DNA from: Spirosoma foliorum
GTDB lineage: Bacteria; Bacteroidota; Bacteroidia; Cytophagales; Spirosomataceae
Length of the DNA: 64,000 nt
Reading direction: 5' to 3'
NCBI RefSeq assembly: GCF_014117325.1
Contig: NZ_CP059732.1
Span: 7,567,001-7,631,000, forward strand
Each line of letters starts with the position of its first letter. Within the stretch, counting starts at the first letter, position 1. The notes under the pieces were generated by a model. The model was not told where the DNA came from. It was given only the letters and a program-made list of their open reading frames with translations, and did not search any database. This document shows positions 1-8,527 of this stretch, one piece after another. A program made the position numbers and the translations under genes.

Positions 1-1
1 G

Positions 2-319
2 CAGTTTCAGGTTAAAGCGGGGAGTAAGGTGCGTGTTATCTTTAACAATGAGGACGACATGCTCCACAACTTTGTGGTTGTGCAACCCGGTTCAGCGGTG
101 CAGGTAGGCGAACTGGCCATGAAGTTAGGACTGGAGGGACAGGAGAAAAATTACATTCCTTTAACCGACAAAGTGCTGCATCACACCAACCTGCTTCAAC
201 CGAATACCAACGAGAGCATTTATTTTATTGCTCCCGAAAAACCTGGCGATTACACCTACGAATGTTCGGTACCCGGCCATTTTTATGTAATGCAGGGCAC
301 AATGAAGGTGACCAAATAA
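2..319 (+). CDS. Cupredoxin (azurin/plastocyanin-like) domain, C-terminal part of a truncated gene
   Basis: The reading frame is open from base 2, so the true start lies before the window; a GTG at 29 is in frame but sits inside the domain. The visible residues form a type-I copper domain: a His in MLHNF, the Cys and second His in YECSVPGH, and a Met in MQGTM, matching the usual His-Cys-His-Met ligand set. Such domains carry electrons in the periplasm; in Bacteroidota they are often the C-terminus of larger c-type-cytochrome or dehydrogenase-like proteins, so this may be one module of a longer protein. It converges on the DUF4269 gene. Family assignment is firm; the partner domains cannot be seen. 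Confidence 0.85.
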   Translation, partial: QFQVKAGSKVRVIFNNEDDMLHNFVVVQPGSAVQVGELAMKLGLEGQEKNYIPLTDKVLHHTNLLQPNTNESIYFIAPEKPGDYTYECSVPGHFYVMQGTMKVTK

Positions 320-359
320 GAGCTGGTTAGACTTTCTATTATCAAGCTCTAATCGGTGT

Positions 360-451
360 GTTTTTGTCATCCCGACGCAGGAGGGATCTTCGGTAGAGCT
401 GATATACCATCCATTTACCGAAGATCCCTCCTGCGTCGGGATGACAAAAAC
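360..451. repeat. 36-bp perfect inverted repeat between convergent genes
   Basis: Arms 360-395 and 416-451 are exact reverse complements with a 20-nt loop. The arm contains the word GACGCAGGAGGGATCTTCGG. It sits in the gap between two convergent genes. It could be a bidirectional terminator or a palindromic mobile (MITE/REP-like) unit; the length and perfection exceed a normal terminator. Confidence 0.85.
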
Positions 452-505
452 GCTAGTAAAACAAAAGCTTAAACAGTCTCAAGAACTTGTTTATTAATTC
501 TGCTA

Positions 506-544
506 AAAATCGCACGGTTCTTTAAAAAGGAGCTGTGCGATTTT
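506..544. terminator. Bidirectional hairpin terminator
   Basis: Stem 506-520 pairs with 530-544 over 15 positions, two of which are wobble pairs, with A-rich and T-rich flanks on opposite sides. It lies just past the end of the DUF4269 gene and can serve both converging transcripts. Confidence 0.7.
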
Positions 545-569
545 GTTGTTAACATGTGAGTTGGGCTAA

Positions 570-1094
570 TTACTCAACCTCATAAGCCAACAATTCAACA
601 TACGGATTTCCCTGAAGGCCGAGTAATATGCCGAAAGCAGGCTCTGTTTTATGGCCTTTCCATTTAAGGTCAATGACCGCTTGCCGAAAGGCCTCTCCTC
701 GTTCCGTTAAGAGCCGATATTCAATCAGCATGTGCCGGTAAGCCATTTGTTGTTTGGTAGGCATATTCTGGCCGAAAATCTCAATCTCAAAGCCACCAAT
801 CTCAAAATTAGCGACAACCACCTCGTGTTCCGAGACAAAAGATTCTCGGAAGCTAAATCCTTTTTCGCCACCAAAAGCATCAATTACCGCCCTAGTAAAC
901 AATTGTTTGTGGGTCCAATGGCAGATAATGTCGAGATCACTGGTGTCAATATCGATGTTGATCGGAATGGTGCCGACTAAGATAGGCGCAAACAGCTTCA
1001 ACTTTGGTAGAACTCGATATTCGGTCAATACCCGATGCGCTTCGCGTTGCCTTTGTGTGCCTTCTTGTAGGTACTCGATCGTGTCAAAATTCAT
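570..1094 (-). CDS. DUF4269 family nucleotidyltransferase-like protein
   Basis: The 174-residue protein has, near residues 40-56, a GT-x-P segment followed by IDIDTSDLDI. This fits the GS/GT...DxD acidic pocket of the nucleotidyltransferase fold and the sequence character of DUF4269. The length suits the family. The cellular substrate is unknown; a link to nucleotidyl transfer is inference from fold only. It is a single gene, convergent with the cupredoxin gene and divergent from yceI, with about 215 bp between the two starts. Start is the ATG at 1094. Confidence 0.75.
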   Translation of the reverse strand: MNFDTIEYLQEGTQRQREAHRVLTEYRVLPKLKLFAPILVGTIPINIDIDTSDLDIICHWTHKQLFTRAVIDAFGGEKGFSFRESFVSEHEVVVANFEIGGFEIEIFGQNMPTKQQMAYRHMLIEYRLLTERGEAFRQAVIDLKWKGHKTEPAFGILLGLQGNPYVELLAYEVE

Positions 1095-1215
1095 GTTTGC
1101 CTAAAACCGATTTAGTAAAGAATGGGCCTGGATGGATTACAATAAGGCTGGTAGTATACTGAAGGATACCGGTTTCCTTTGGGATAGCAGTATCCTTTAA
1201 GGGACTACTAGGAAA

Positions 1216-1223
1216 TACATTTG
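1216..1223 (+). promoter_or_regulatory. Candidate -7 box (TACATTTG) for the YceI gene
   Basis: TACATTTG matches the Bacteroidota -7 consensus TAnnTTTG and lies 86 bp before the YceI start. No TTTG sits at the usual distance upstream, so this is only a candidate. Confidence 0.4.
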
Positions 1224-1309
1224 TGGGCCAGACAAGGTGTATTCTCTGCGATTCATCCGCGATTCCCCTGTAAAGGCTTTATCAAGTTTAAATTTAATGA
1301 TCAACGGGT

Positions 1310-1843
1310 ATGTCACAAACAACATGGACTGTAGATAATCTGCATTCAGAAGTACAATTCAAGGTTAAACACCTTGTTATATCAACGGTCACGGGTTCTT
1401 TCAAGTCGTTTAGTGGTCAGGCAATTACCAATGGCGACCAGTTTGAGGATGCCGACATTCAATTTTCGGTCGATGTTAATAGCGTAGATACAGGCCAGCC
1501 TGGTCGGGACGAGCACCTGCGTAATGCCGATTTTTTTGAAGCCGAAACCTACCCTCAGTTCACGTTTGTATCGACTTCGTTTAAGAAGATCAAAGGAGAC
1601 CTGTACAAACTAATCGGTAATCTCACCATCAAAGGCATTACGAAAGAAGTAGCGTTCGAGGCCGAATATGGCGGTACCGAGAAAGATAACTGGGGTAATA
1701 TCAAGGTTGGGTTTGAAGTAACCGGTACAATTGACCGTAAAGAGTTTAACGTCACCTTCAATGCGCTAACCGAAACAGGTGGACTTGCTTTGGGCGAGAA
1801 CATTAAGATTATCGCTAACATCCAATTGGGAAGACCAGCTTAA
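1310..1843 (+). CDS. YceI family polyisoprenoid-binding-like protein
   Basis: The 177-residue protein starts with WTVDNLHSEVQFKVKHL and contains the GRDEHLRNADFFEAETYP segment and a closing ALTETGGLALGENIKI, all hallmarks of YceI lipocalin-like beta-barrels that bind isoprenoid or amphiphilic lipids. Many YceI proteins are periplasmic, but this one has no signal peptide, so it is probably cytoplasmic. It stands alone with its own candidate promoter and ends at a strong hairpin. The ligand is not predictable; stress or lipid-related roles are known for relatives. Confidence 0.9.
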   Translation: MSQTTWTVDNLHSEVQFKVKHLVISTVTGSFKSFSGQAITNGDQFEDADIQFSVDVNSVDTGQPGRDEHLRNADFFEAETYPQFTFVSTSFKKIKGDLYKLIGNLTIKGITKEVAFEAEYGGTEKDNWGNIKVGFEVTGTIDRKEFNVTFNALTETGGLALGENIKIIANIQLGRPA

Positions 1844-1847
1844 GCGA

Positions 1848-1903
1848 GCTAGATCCAATAAAAAAACTCCTACACAAATGGTCGGAGTTTTTATTGGATC
1901 TAG
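1848..1903. terminator. Long hairpin terminator after YceI
   Basis: The left arm (1848-1870) pairs with the right arm (1883-1903) over about 21 bp with a two-base bulge in an A/T run. Because of its position directly after the YceI stop it is read as a terminator. Confidence 0.7.
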
Positions 1904-1945
1904 CTTGATTTTACAGGCTAAACTAACGTGAATTTGAGATTGGAG

Positions 1946-2108
1946 TTGGCCCGTTAGGGCCTTTACAGTGTAACGTCGGTAGTACCATTTGTTTGCAGAA
2001 TAGATAATGTGCCTTTAGGTACATAACGGTTGTGTACCTAAAGGCACACCCTATTTACTCAGAAGCTTTTACTACCAACGCTATGGTGTGAAGGCCCTAA
2101 CGGGCCAA
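1946..2108. repeat. 163-bp nested palindrome (MITE-like)
   Basis: The outer arms 1946-1963 and 2091-2108 are a perfect 18-bp inverted repeat, and each arm contains its own small palindrome (GGCCC...GGGCC). The core 2009-2023 and 2033-2047 is a perfect 15-bp inverted repeat. The sequence between outer and inner arms is also partly complementary. The whole unit can fold as one long imperfect hairpin. It has no reading frame of note and lies between convergent yceI and PAP2 genes. Confidence 0.75.
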
Positions 2109-2144
2109 AAATGGGGTTTAATCGTATAGGTAAACTAGTGCCGA

Positions 2145-3080
2145 TTAAGCCGTCAGGGTGATCAATCGTTGTGTAAACGAGCGCAGCCAGTTTGTTTTTG
2201 CCAATACATTAAAAAGTGTTATGCCCGTAATAGCGCAGGTGATTCCGGCTAGCACGTCCAGCGTGTAGTGATGACTTGTATATACTGCCGAAAACCAGAT
2301 GCCCACCATCACCACAGCAAAAAACAGGTTGATCAAGCCCAGTCGATTCTTCAGGCCGTAGTATAAAACAATGACCGGGTAAGACGAATGGAGCGAAGGC
2401 ATAGCGGCAAACACATTCGAACTTTTGGCGTAGATGCCGCTAAATACCGATACGCCAAAATACTGATCGAAGTTGGCTAAGCCAGCAGTATTACCCGGTG
2501 TGTTGGGTTCAAATACAAATCCATGCACTTGTACATACCAGGGTGGTGCCGCCGGGTACAGGTAATAAATGACAAAGCCCAGCAGATTGACCAGCACAAA
2601 CGTCAACGCGAAAGGAAAAAACGCTGGCCGATTTTTGAAAAAAAGATAAGTCGCAAAGGCAAGTGGAATCGGGACCCAGGTTAAATAGAATATGCCCGTC
2701 AGCACATTGAGTAAAGTTGTTCGATGAGCCAGCCAATATTCATTCGGTGTCAGAATTGATGAGTCGTAAGGAATCCCGAACAGCTTTTTTTCCAACAGAT
2801 AGAGCGACTCAATGTGTACGGAATTGTATCGATAGTTCGGAAACGCTTTCATGTAATCGAAAACGATCCAGTACACAATGAAAATCGAGAAACCGAGCAC
2901 AAACTTACGGCTCTGATTTGAGGCAAAATATAAGCCATTTACCAACCCAATCAGAAATAACTGATCTGATTTAAAGCCAACCAGCGTAAACGATAGCAGA
3001 AGATAACCCAGCGAAAGCGCACTTAGGGTTATAATCTGTCGGGGAAGCGATGGCGCAACAAGTGAGGAGTCAGATGTCAT
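2145..3080 (-). CDS. PAP2-superfamily membrane enzyme, Aur1/inositolphosphoceramide-synthase-like
   Basis: The 311-residue protein has about six hydrophobic helices. The PAP2 signature appears as AMPSLHSSYP (about residues 226-235) and SHHYTLDVLAG (about 266-276), giving the two catalytic His and the Asp. The MPSLH form and order resemble the Aur1 branch, whose members move phosphoinositol onto ceramide, rather than plain lipid phosphatases. It is the last gene of a six-gene minus-strand operon, 35 bp after a CDP-alcohol phosphotransferase. Function as a phosphoinositol-dihydroceramide synthase is inference from family and neighbours; a generic lipid phosphatase is the alternative. Confidence 0.75.
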   Translation of the reverse strand: MTSDSSLVAPSLPRQIITLSALSLGYLLLSFTLVGFKSDQLFLIGLVNGLYFASNQSRKFVLGFSIFIVYWIVFDYMKAFPNYRYNSVHIESLYLLEKKLFGIPYDSSILTPNEYWLAHRTTLLNVLTGIFYLTWVPIPLAFATYLFFKNRPAFFPFALTFVLVNLLGFVIYYLYPAAPPWYVQVHGFVFEPNTPGNTAGLANFDQYFGVSVFSGIYAKSSNVFAAMPSLHSSYPVIVLYYGLKNRLGLINLFFAVVMVGIWFSAVYTSHHYTLDVLAGITCAITGITLFNVLAKTNWLRSFTQRLITLTA

Positions 3081-3115
3081 GTCAATGAGGAATTGCCTAT
3101 GGAGGCAGCTTCCGT

Positions 3116-4402
3116 TTAGACCATAATGCGTTCGACTGTATTCTCGCCAGTAGACACGTTTATACCTTCTACCTGAATGTATTTTACGTTAGGTGCCCAG
3201 AATGTACCGCCTTCAATATGCAGGTAAAGACGCTTTAGAATTACCTTTTTCTGATTCACATTGGCATACACCTGATAGCCATCTCGCTCTGATTTTACCA
3301 GATGCAACGGAAATTTTTTGTAAGACACGAAATTCAGTTCATACTCTTCGTTTGACAACGGCTTAGCCTTGATACCATAGGCAAACGTGCGCTGAATGTA
3401 AGAAAGCTCTTGCTTCTGGCTTTCTTCGGTATAGCGAATCCAAAAAACATGCACTGGATCGTCTTTATCCAGCTTCCCATTTTTTAGATTCAAGGCGCAA
3501 ATAATCGTGTTCGTATTCGGATCGCGCTGGAGGTAAAATAACTGATTCGGTACATTTTGAGGGACCGGAAAGCTTGTAGTTACTTTATTCTGTTGAGGCT
3601 TGTCGGGTACTCCCTTTGCTGTAACTGGCTGCCCTAGGGAAGTAGTCAGCATTAAAAAAGCCATAACTAGTGCGGCTGGCCGCGATGCCGCTTTCTCTTT
3701 CTGATCAAGCGCTTTTTTGGCATCCATCAGTCGATTATAAGCCGTGATGTTGGTCATAACCGCCATTACCGTTAAGGGTAAGGTGAAAATAGACATGGTT
3801 TCAAAGATATGTACAGGAATGCCGGGCACGTAAAGCTTAAAGTCCGGACCAATAACAGTTGCCAGACAACCACACGCCAGCGCCGATACCCCAATGGTAA
3901 TTACTCGTTCGGGACGCTGCATCAATCCGCCTTTACTCTCAATACCTAACCCTTCAGCGCGGGCACGGGTATAGCTAACCATCATGGAGCCAATCAGCGC
4001 AATAAAGGCAAATAATGAGCCAAAAAAGTAGTGATGGGCAATCAGGTAATAACAGATACCCAGAAACATAATCAACTCGCTGTACCGGTCCAGCACCGAA
4101 TCGAAGAGCGCTCCCGATAGCGAACTCATCTTACCAAGCCGCGCTACCTGACCATCCAGCATGTCAAACAAACCGGCAAAAAGTACCAACGCGCCTGCCC
4201 AGCCAACATAGCTTAAATCACCCCGATTGCCTTGCTGGGCACCAAGAATGAAGATTACGGCCACACCAATATTTAAGACAAGGCCAATGGTTGTGACCAT
4301 ATTCGGCGTTAGGCCGAGTCGAATCAACAATCTGACGAAAGGATTGATGACCGTATAAATTCCTAATTGAATTTTCGTTCTGAAGGTGAGTGCCTGTTCC
4401 AT
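3116..4402 (-). CDS. CDP-alcohol phosphatidyltransferase fused to a C-terminal DUF4833 domain
   Basis: Residues 1-225 form a membrane CDP-alcohol phosphotransferase with the catalytic DG-x2-AR-x8-G-x3-D-x3-D motif complete at about residues 81-104, so the enzyme should transfer a CDP-linked lipid to an alcohol such as inositol phosphate or glycerol phosphate. A hydrophobic stretch at about 240-256 looks like an absorbed signal peptide, and residues 275-428 match DUF4833 (FYLQRDPNTNTIICALN). At 428 residues it is about twice the usual family length. It lies 18 bp after the DUF5686 gene. Substrate as inositol phosphate is inference from the operon; PgsA- or choline-type activity cannot be excluded. 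Confidence 0.85.
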   Translation of the reverse strand: MEQALTFRTKIQLGIYTVINPFVRLLIRLGLTPNMVTTIGLVLNIGVAVIFILGAQQGNRGDLSYVGWAGALVLFAGLFDMLDGQVARLGKMSSLSGALFDSVLDRYSELIMFLGICYYLIAHHYFFGSLFAFIALIGSMMVSYTRARAEGLGIESKGGLMQRPERVITIGVSALACGCLATVIGPDFKLYVPGIPVHIFETMSIFTLPLTVMAVMTNITAYNRLMDAKKALDQKEKAASRPAALVMAFLMLTTSLGQPVTAKGVPDKPQQNKVTTSFPVPQNVPNQLFYLQRDPNTNTIICALNLKNGKLDKDDPVHVFWIRYTEESQKQELSYIQRTFAYGIKAKPLSNEEYELNFVSYKKFPLHLVKSERDGYQVYANVNQKKVILKRLYLHIEGGTFWAPNVKYIQVEGINVSTGENTVERIMV

Positions 4403-4420
4403 AGTTGTAGGCGTATTGTG

Positions 4421-6991
4421 TTAAAAATCAAACGTAGCGCGGGCGCGAATGCCCCATTGCGACACGTTTGGATGATCTAAATAATTGAGTCGTTTAACCA
4501 GATCGATGCGGAAAAACTTCAGTACATTGGCAACCCCTGCACTGGCTTCGATATAAGGCGTTTTCGTTAAGGTATAGGTAGAGGGAGTTCCTAAAGCATC
4601 GACCGGGAATTGGTATAGCGATGGGTTCTGTTGTGGGTCATTCTGGCTACGTAAACCACCATACAGCGCTTTGAACGAAACCGCTTCCCGCCATTTCAGC
4701 TTTTTAAACAACGGAATTTTGTTAAAGAAAAATCCATTGAACGAGTGATCGATGCTTAAACTCGCATGGTGGTCGCTGACAAATTCCAGGAAATTCATCA
4801 GGTTATACGAGTTGAGCTGATAGGCATACGTTTGGTTCGCCCGGTGAATGGTCAGCAGGGGGAAAGGAACTTGCCCAAAAATGTAGCTTCCCTGTACCGC
4901 AACGTTGGTATAGCCCAGTTGGGATAAATAAAAACGTTTGCTAATACTAGCTGTCAGATTCTGGTAGTTGTAACTGCTATTGAGTAACCCCTTTACGCCA
5001 GCTGTAAATCGGATCGTATACACCGGATAACGGCCCACAATGGGTATCCGGTAAATCTTTCCCTGATAGAACTGTTCATTCGGCGCATAGCGGGCTTCTA
5101 CCGACAGCTCAGTTGTTGTTAGCGTACGCGAGGGCGTATTTTCGTTGTCAGTTGCGGTCTTGAATAGCAAGGCTTCAGCCGCCGACTGCTGCCAGTTTTT
5201 AAAGCCGAAACTGTATGAAAAGTGGTTCTCAAACTCATGCACGTAATCGATGCGCCAGGTGTCGTTGTAGAGCCACTTGTCGTTGACACCCCGTTTGAAG
5301 GAGAGCAGAAAGTTGTCTTCCTGTACAAATTGAAGTTCCTGTCCCGGAATTTTGGTGTCGCGCTGAAAGCTGGTTCGGATGTAGTTTTGCGGAAACTGGT
5401 AGATCGACTTGTTGTTGATGGAGTACGTTCCGCTCAGAAAATATTTCCAGCGCTGGTCTTTAAACCCATAAGCCGCGTAAGTTTCGGCGTAATAGCGTTT
5501 GCTCAATTCGGGTGTTGTGCGACCGCCCAATCGTAGCCGAAATCCCTCTACTGGGTTGAAGCTATAGAACGTATTGGCGGGACCAACTTCAAATGGGCCA
5601 AACGATTTATAGCCAGCCAGCAAAAAGGTTAAGGCTTCCATCGTACGCCGAAACGAAGGCATTCGTTTTAAACTGTCGATGTTGGTATAGATTTTCGACT
5701 CGGCGGCCGAAAGCGAATCGTGCCGATTTTCCACCCAGAACACGTCGGGTTTAGTCGTTGCATCCTCGGCTACTACCTGGGGTGAGCCTTCGTAGAAGCT
5801 GGCTGTGTGCGCTTCGTCCGTTTTGTAGTTTCGGTACGACAGCGTCCGCTGGCCGAAAATACCACCCCCTTTGCCGCCTTTACTAATCCCAAAGTCAGCC
5901 AGCATGTCGCTTTTGCTGAGGTAATATCGGCCGTCCGTGTTTTGCTCAAACTGCTGACGGATTTGCAAGTCACGAACCCAGTTCAGGTTAATTTTGGGAT
6001 TAATGGTCAGGTTGATCTTCTGCACGGCATAATTACTATCCAGCGTGACATACATCTTGCCTTCAAACAGCATATCTGTTCCATTTCGGGGTACAAAATT
6101 TAACCCGATCAGTTTAGCCTTGCCAATTGTAAGCGTATCCGCCAGATAATATTGATAAAAGAGGGGAGCATTACTGGCAATAGGACTCAGGAACTGGTTG
6201 GTCATCAGGAAGATCGAGTTGGAATAGATATCGACCTTCGAATACATCCGGTTCAAGTACAGACTAAGACCATTATTGTCGAAGTATTGACCAAAATCGA
6301 CTCGTTTCTTCGCCTTCACAATGACTTTTTCCTTCGCTGGGTCTTTGCGGAAATAGGCATCCGAAACTTTTTCTTCCAGATAAACGGGCAGTAGCGATTT
6401 GCCCGGTAAAGTGGTTGTGTCCCGATTGTTTAATAGAAACTTATACTTCTGAAATATCTTCCGCTCTGATACTTTCGTGGATAAGCTACTGAGCGAAAAC
6501 TGCAACTTGTCGTATTCTTCATAAGCCGCGTAGTCGTAATGACCAATCTGATTCTGCTCTTTGTGGCTAATCACATTCCGAATCAGCTCAACGGCAGGGT
6601 TGTTTTTATTGCGATATCGTTCCTGCTTGCTTTTGCGGATAACCACCTCATTCAGTACCTGGGCGTCTGGCTCCAGTCGTATACTTACTTGTTGCGATAT
6701 ACCCGGTTTAATGGATTTCGTGACTGTTTTGTAGCCAAGAAATGAAAAGGCCACGCTCACGAAATTGCCATTTCCGGTTAGGGTATAGGCTCCTCGTTCG
6801 TTGCTGCTAATACCGATCGTAGTACCGACAAAAACGATGTTAGCAAATGGTAAGGGCTGATTGGTTGCCCCATCAATAATAGTTCCGGTAACGGTAGTCA
6901 CCTGTGCTCGGGTTAACCCAGCACTTAAAAACAGCAATCCGCTCAAAAACAGGACTGTTTGGTAGGATATGCAGCGGAGTAAATGGTTCAT
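4421..6991 (-). CDS. DUF5686 outer-membrane protein with N-terminal carboxypeptidase-regulatory-like domain
   Basis: The 856-residue protein begins with a signal peptide ending near LTRAQ, followed by a carboxypeptidase-regulatory-like beta-sandwich (about residues 33-110: TGTIIDGATNQPLPFANI). The rest matches DUF5686, and the C-terminal third alternates aromatic and polar residues and ends in ...ARATFDF, typical of an outer-membrane beta-barrel. The start overlaps the GtrA stop by 4 bp (ATGA), so translation is coupled. A role in exporting or receiving the operon's lipid product at the outer membrane is inference only; no substrate is known from the sequence. Confidence 0.85.
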   Translation of the reverse strand: MNHLLRCISYQTVLFLSGLLFLSAGLTRAQVTTVTGTIIDGATNQPLPFANIVFVGTTIGISSNERGAYTLTGNGNFVSVAFSFLGYKTVTKSIKPGISQQVSIRLEPDAQVLNEVVIRKSKQERYRNKNNPAVELIRNVISHKEQNQIGHYDYAAYEEYDKLQFSLSSLSTKVSERKIFQKYKFLLNNRDTTTLPGKSLLPVYLEEKVSDAYFRKDPAKEKVIVKAKKRVDFGQYFDNNGLSLYLNRMYSKVDIYSNSIFLMTNQFLSPIASNAPLFYQYYLADTLTIGKAKLIGLNFVPRNGTDMLFEGKMYVTLDSNYAVQKINLTINPKINLNWVRDLQIRQQFEQNTDGRYYLSKSDMLADFGISKGGKGGGIFGQRTLSYRNYKTDEAHTASFYEGSPQVVAEDATTKPDVFWVENRHDSLSAAESKIYTNIDSLKRMPSFRRTMEALTFLLAGYKSFGPFEVGPANTFYSFNPVEGFRLRLGGRTTPELSKRYYAETYAAYGFKDQRWKYFLSGTYSINNKSIYQFPQNYIRTSFQRDTKIPGQELQFVQEDNFLLSFKRGVNDKWLYNDTWRIDYVHEFENHFSYSFGFKNWQQSAAEALLFKTATDNENTPSRTLTTTELSVEARYAPNEQFYQGKIYRIPIVGRYPVYTIRFTAGVKGLLNSSYNYQNLTASISKRFYLSQLGYTNVAVQGSYIFGQVPFPLLTIHRANQTYAYQLNSYNLMNFLEFVSDHHASLSIDHSFNGFFFNKIPLFKKLKWREAVSFKALYGGLRSQNDPQQNPSLYQFPVDALGTPSTYTLTKTPYIEASAGVANVLKFFRIDLVKRLNYLDHPNVSQWGIRARATFDF

Positions 6992-7365
6992 GACATGGTG
7001 AAGACGAAGTCTTTCTGTAAAAAATAATTGTAGCTGACACCCACCAGAATAGACACTGCCGTTTTGGCGATTAGATACTGGATGCCAAGGAAATGTGTAG
7101 CGGCATAGAGCCCGGTTGCATTAGCACCTGCATTACCGAGCCAGACAAGAACAAACCGACTGAATTGTGAAACAACAGGCTGTTGGCTAGTAGGAAAAGC
7201 CCACTTCCTGGCGATAATGAAGCTGGCTATTCCACCACTAACAGCCCCGGTTACACTGGCCGACAAATACCAGAAGTGCCAGATATTGACGAACAGGATT
7301 GTTGTCAGAAAGTCAACCCCGGTCGCTATAAGCGAGGTGGCCTGAACTTTAATAAATGTTTGCAT
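6988..7365 (-). CDS. GtrA family membrane protein
   Basis: The 125-residue protein has four predicted helices and the GtrA layout: an early LIATGVDFLTTI segment, a middle GGIASFIIARKWAF segment and a final YNYFLQKDFVF. GtrA proteins are thought to flip or help deliver polyprenyl- or lipid-linked sugars. It starts 6 bp after the PgpA-like gene and overlaps the DUF5686 gene, so it belongs firmly to the lipid operon, where moving a polar lipid across the inner membrane would make sense (inference). Confidence 0.85.
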   Translation of the reverse strand: MQTFIKVQATSLIATGVDFLTTILFVNIWHFWYLSASVTGAVSGGIASFIIARKWAFPTSQQPVVSQFSRFVLVWLGNAGANATGLYAATHFLGIQYLIAKTAVSILVGVSYNYFLQKDFVFTMS

Positions 7366-7371
7366 AACGTT

Positions 7372-7818
7372 TTATAAGAAACCTACGGCCAGCGCAATTT
7401 GTAACAACAGGTTGGCGTAAAGTCCTGCGAGCAGATCGTCGAGCATGACGCCCCAGCCTCCCGGTAGTTTTTCCAGCTTTCGGATACCAAAGGGCTTGGC
7501 GATATCGAACAGGCGAAACAACAGAAGCCCCACCAACAGGCTTTTCTCCGTAATGGGGATGAATAGCAAACTGAGGCACATACCGGCTACTTCATCAATC
7601 ACAACGCGGTAACTGTCTTTCCCCCACTGTTCTTCAACCACATTGGCCGACCATATACCAATCGCCGTAATACCAGTGGTAATAAGTATAGGCGTATAGA
7701 ACGGATAGGTAGTCGATTGGGCCAGATACCAAATCACACAGCACGCAACAGCAGCTACCGTTCCACCCCCTTTACGGATGTAGCCGATACCCAGGCCGGT
7801 AGCAATCAGTTTGTGCAT
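7372..7818 (-). CDS. Phosphatidylglycerophosphatase A-like lipid phosphatase
   Basis: The 148-residue membrane protein carries the PgpA signature: DEVAGM at about residue 72, FRLFDIAKPFGIRKLE, and GGWGVMLDDLLAGLYANL near the C-terminus. PgpA removes phosphate from phosphatidylglycerophosphate. In the Bacteroides thetaiotaomicron inositol-lipid pathway a phosphatase acts on phosphatidylinositol phosphate, and placement here beside a CDP-alcohol transferase fits either reaction. It starts 22 bp after the TetR gene. Domain call is firm; substrate is inferred. Confidence 0.85.
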   Translation of the reverse strand: MHKLIATGLGIGYIRKGGGTVAAVACCVIWYLAQSTTYPFYTPILITTGITAIGIWSANVVEEQWGKDSYRVVIDEVAGMCLSLLFIPITEKSLLVGLLLFRLFDIAKPFGIRKLEKLPGGWGVMLDDLLAGLYANLLLQIALAVGFL

Positions 7819-7840
7819 GGCGTGTAGTGGAACGGATCTT

Positions 7841-8506
7841 TTAGGCCAGCGCTAATAAAGCAGGCTCAGAGACGTGCAGGTTTAGCTTATCCTCCGATTT
7901 TTCGATGAATAAAAAGTTGATAATCATTAGTGTAACCAGCTGCTTATGCTCTTCGGCATACAGAGTAAATGCGTTCTCGCTCATTTGCCAAGTATTCATT
8001 GTAATGGCTTTCCCGAGAAAAATAAACTGTGTATTCGATAGCAGTAAGCTTAGCACATGATGCGGGTTTACGGGGCGTACCATTCCCTGATCGATGGCTT
8101 CCCTAAGCTGTTTCTCGAATAGCAAGGTTGCCTGAGTCTTGGCCGCTTGAATGATATTCACCAAATGGTCGGGGTCTCTATGGAGCTCATTCAGAATGAA
8201 AATGCATAAGCTGGGATTTTGCTTGAACGTCTGAAAATCATGTTCGATTAACTCAATTATTTTCTCTTTGAGGCTAATGGGCTTGGTAAGAACATTGGTC
8301 ATGCCCGCAAAGAAAAGCTGAAGCATTTCGTCGAAGACGGCCGCAAAGAGCTTCTCCTTACTTCGGAAATAGTAGTTCATCAGGGCGCAATTCAGGTCAG
8401 CTTCCTTAGCGATATCGCGGGTGGTGGCTCCTTCGAAGCCTTTTTCCAGGAATACCTTTTTCGCTGCTTCTTTAATCTTATCCTCAGTTGAACTCGCTGA
8501 TTTCAT
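7841..8506 (-). CDS. TetR family regulator, first gene of the lipid operon
   Basis: The N-terminus (KEAAKKVFLEKGFEGATTRDIAKEADLNCALMNYYFRSKEKLFAAVF) is a standard TetR helix-turn-helix; the C-terminal half is the variable ligand domain. I chose the ATG at 8506 (221 residues). A TTG nine codons upstream is in frame but overlaps a perfect -7 promoter box, so it would lie at or before the transcription start. Because it heads the operon, it probably represses its own promoter and hence the whole lipid locus; the ligand is unknown. Confidence 0.88.
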   Translation of the reverse strand: MKSASSTEDKIKEAAKKVFLEKGFEGATTRDIAKEADLNCALMNYYFRSKEKLFAAVFDEMLQLFFAGMTNVLTKPISLKEKIIELIEHDFQTFKQNPSLCIFILNELHRDPDHLVNIIQAAKTQATLLFEKQLREAIDQGMVRPVNPHHVLSLLLSNTQFIFLGKAITMNTWQMSENAFTLYAEEHKQLVTLMIINFLFIEKSEDKLNLHVSEPALLALA

Positions 8507-8527
8507 TATTACGTCAATATTATGTGG

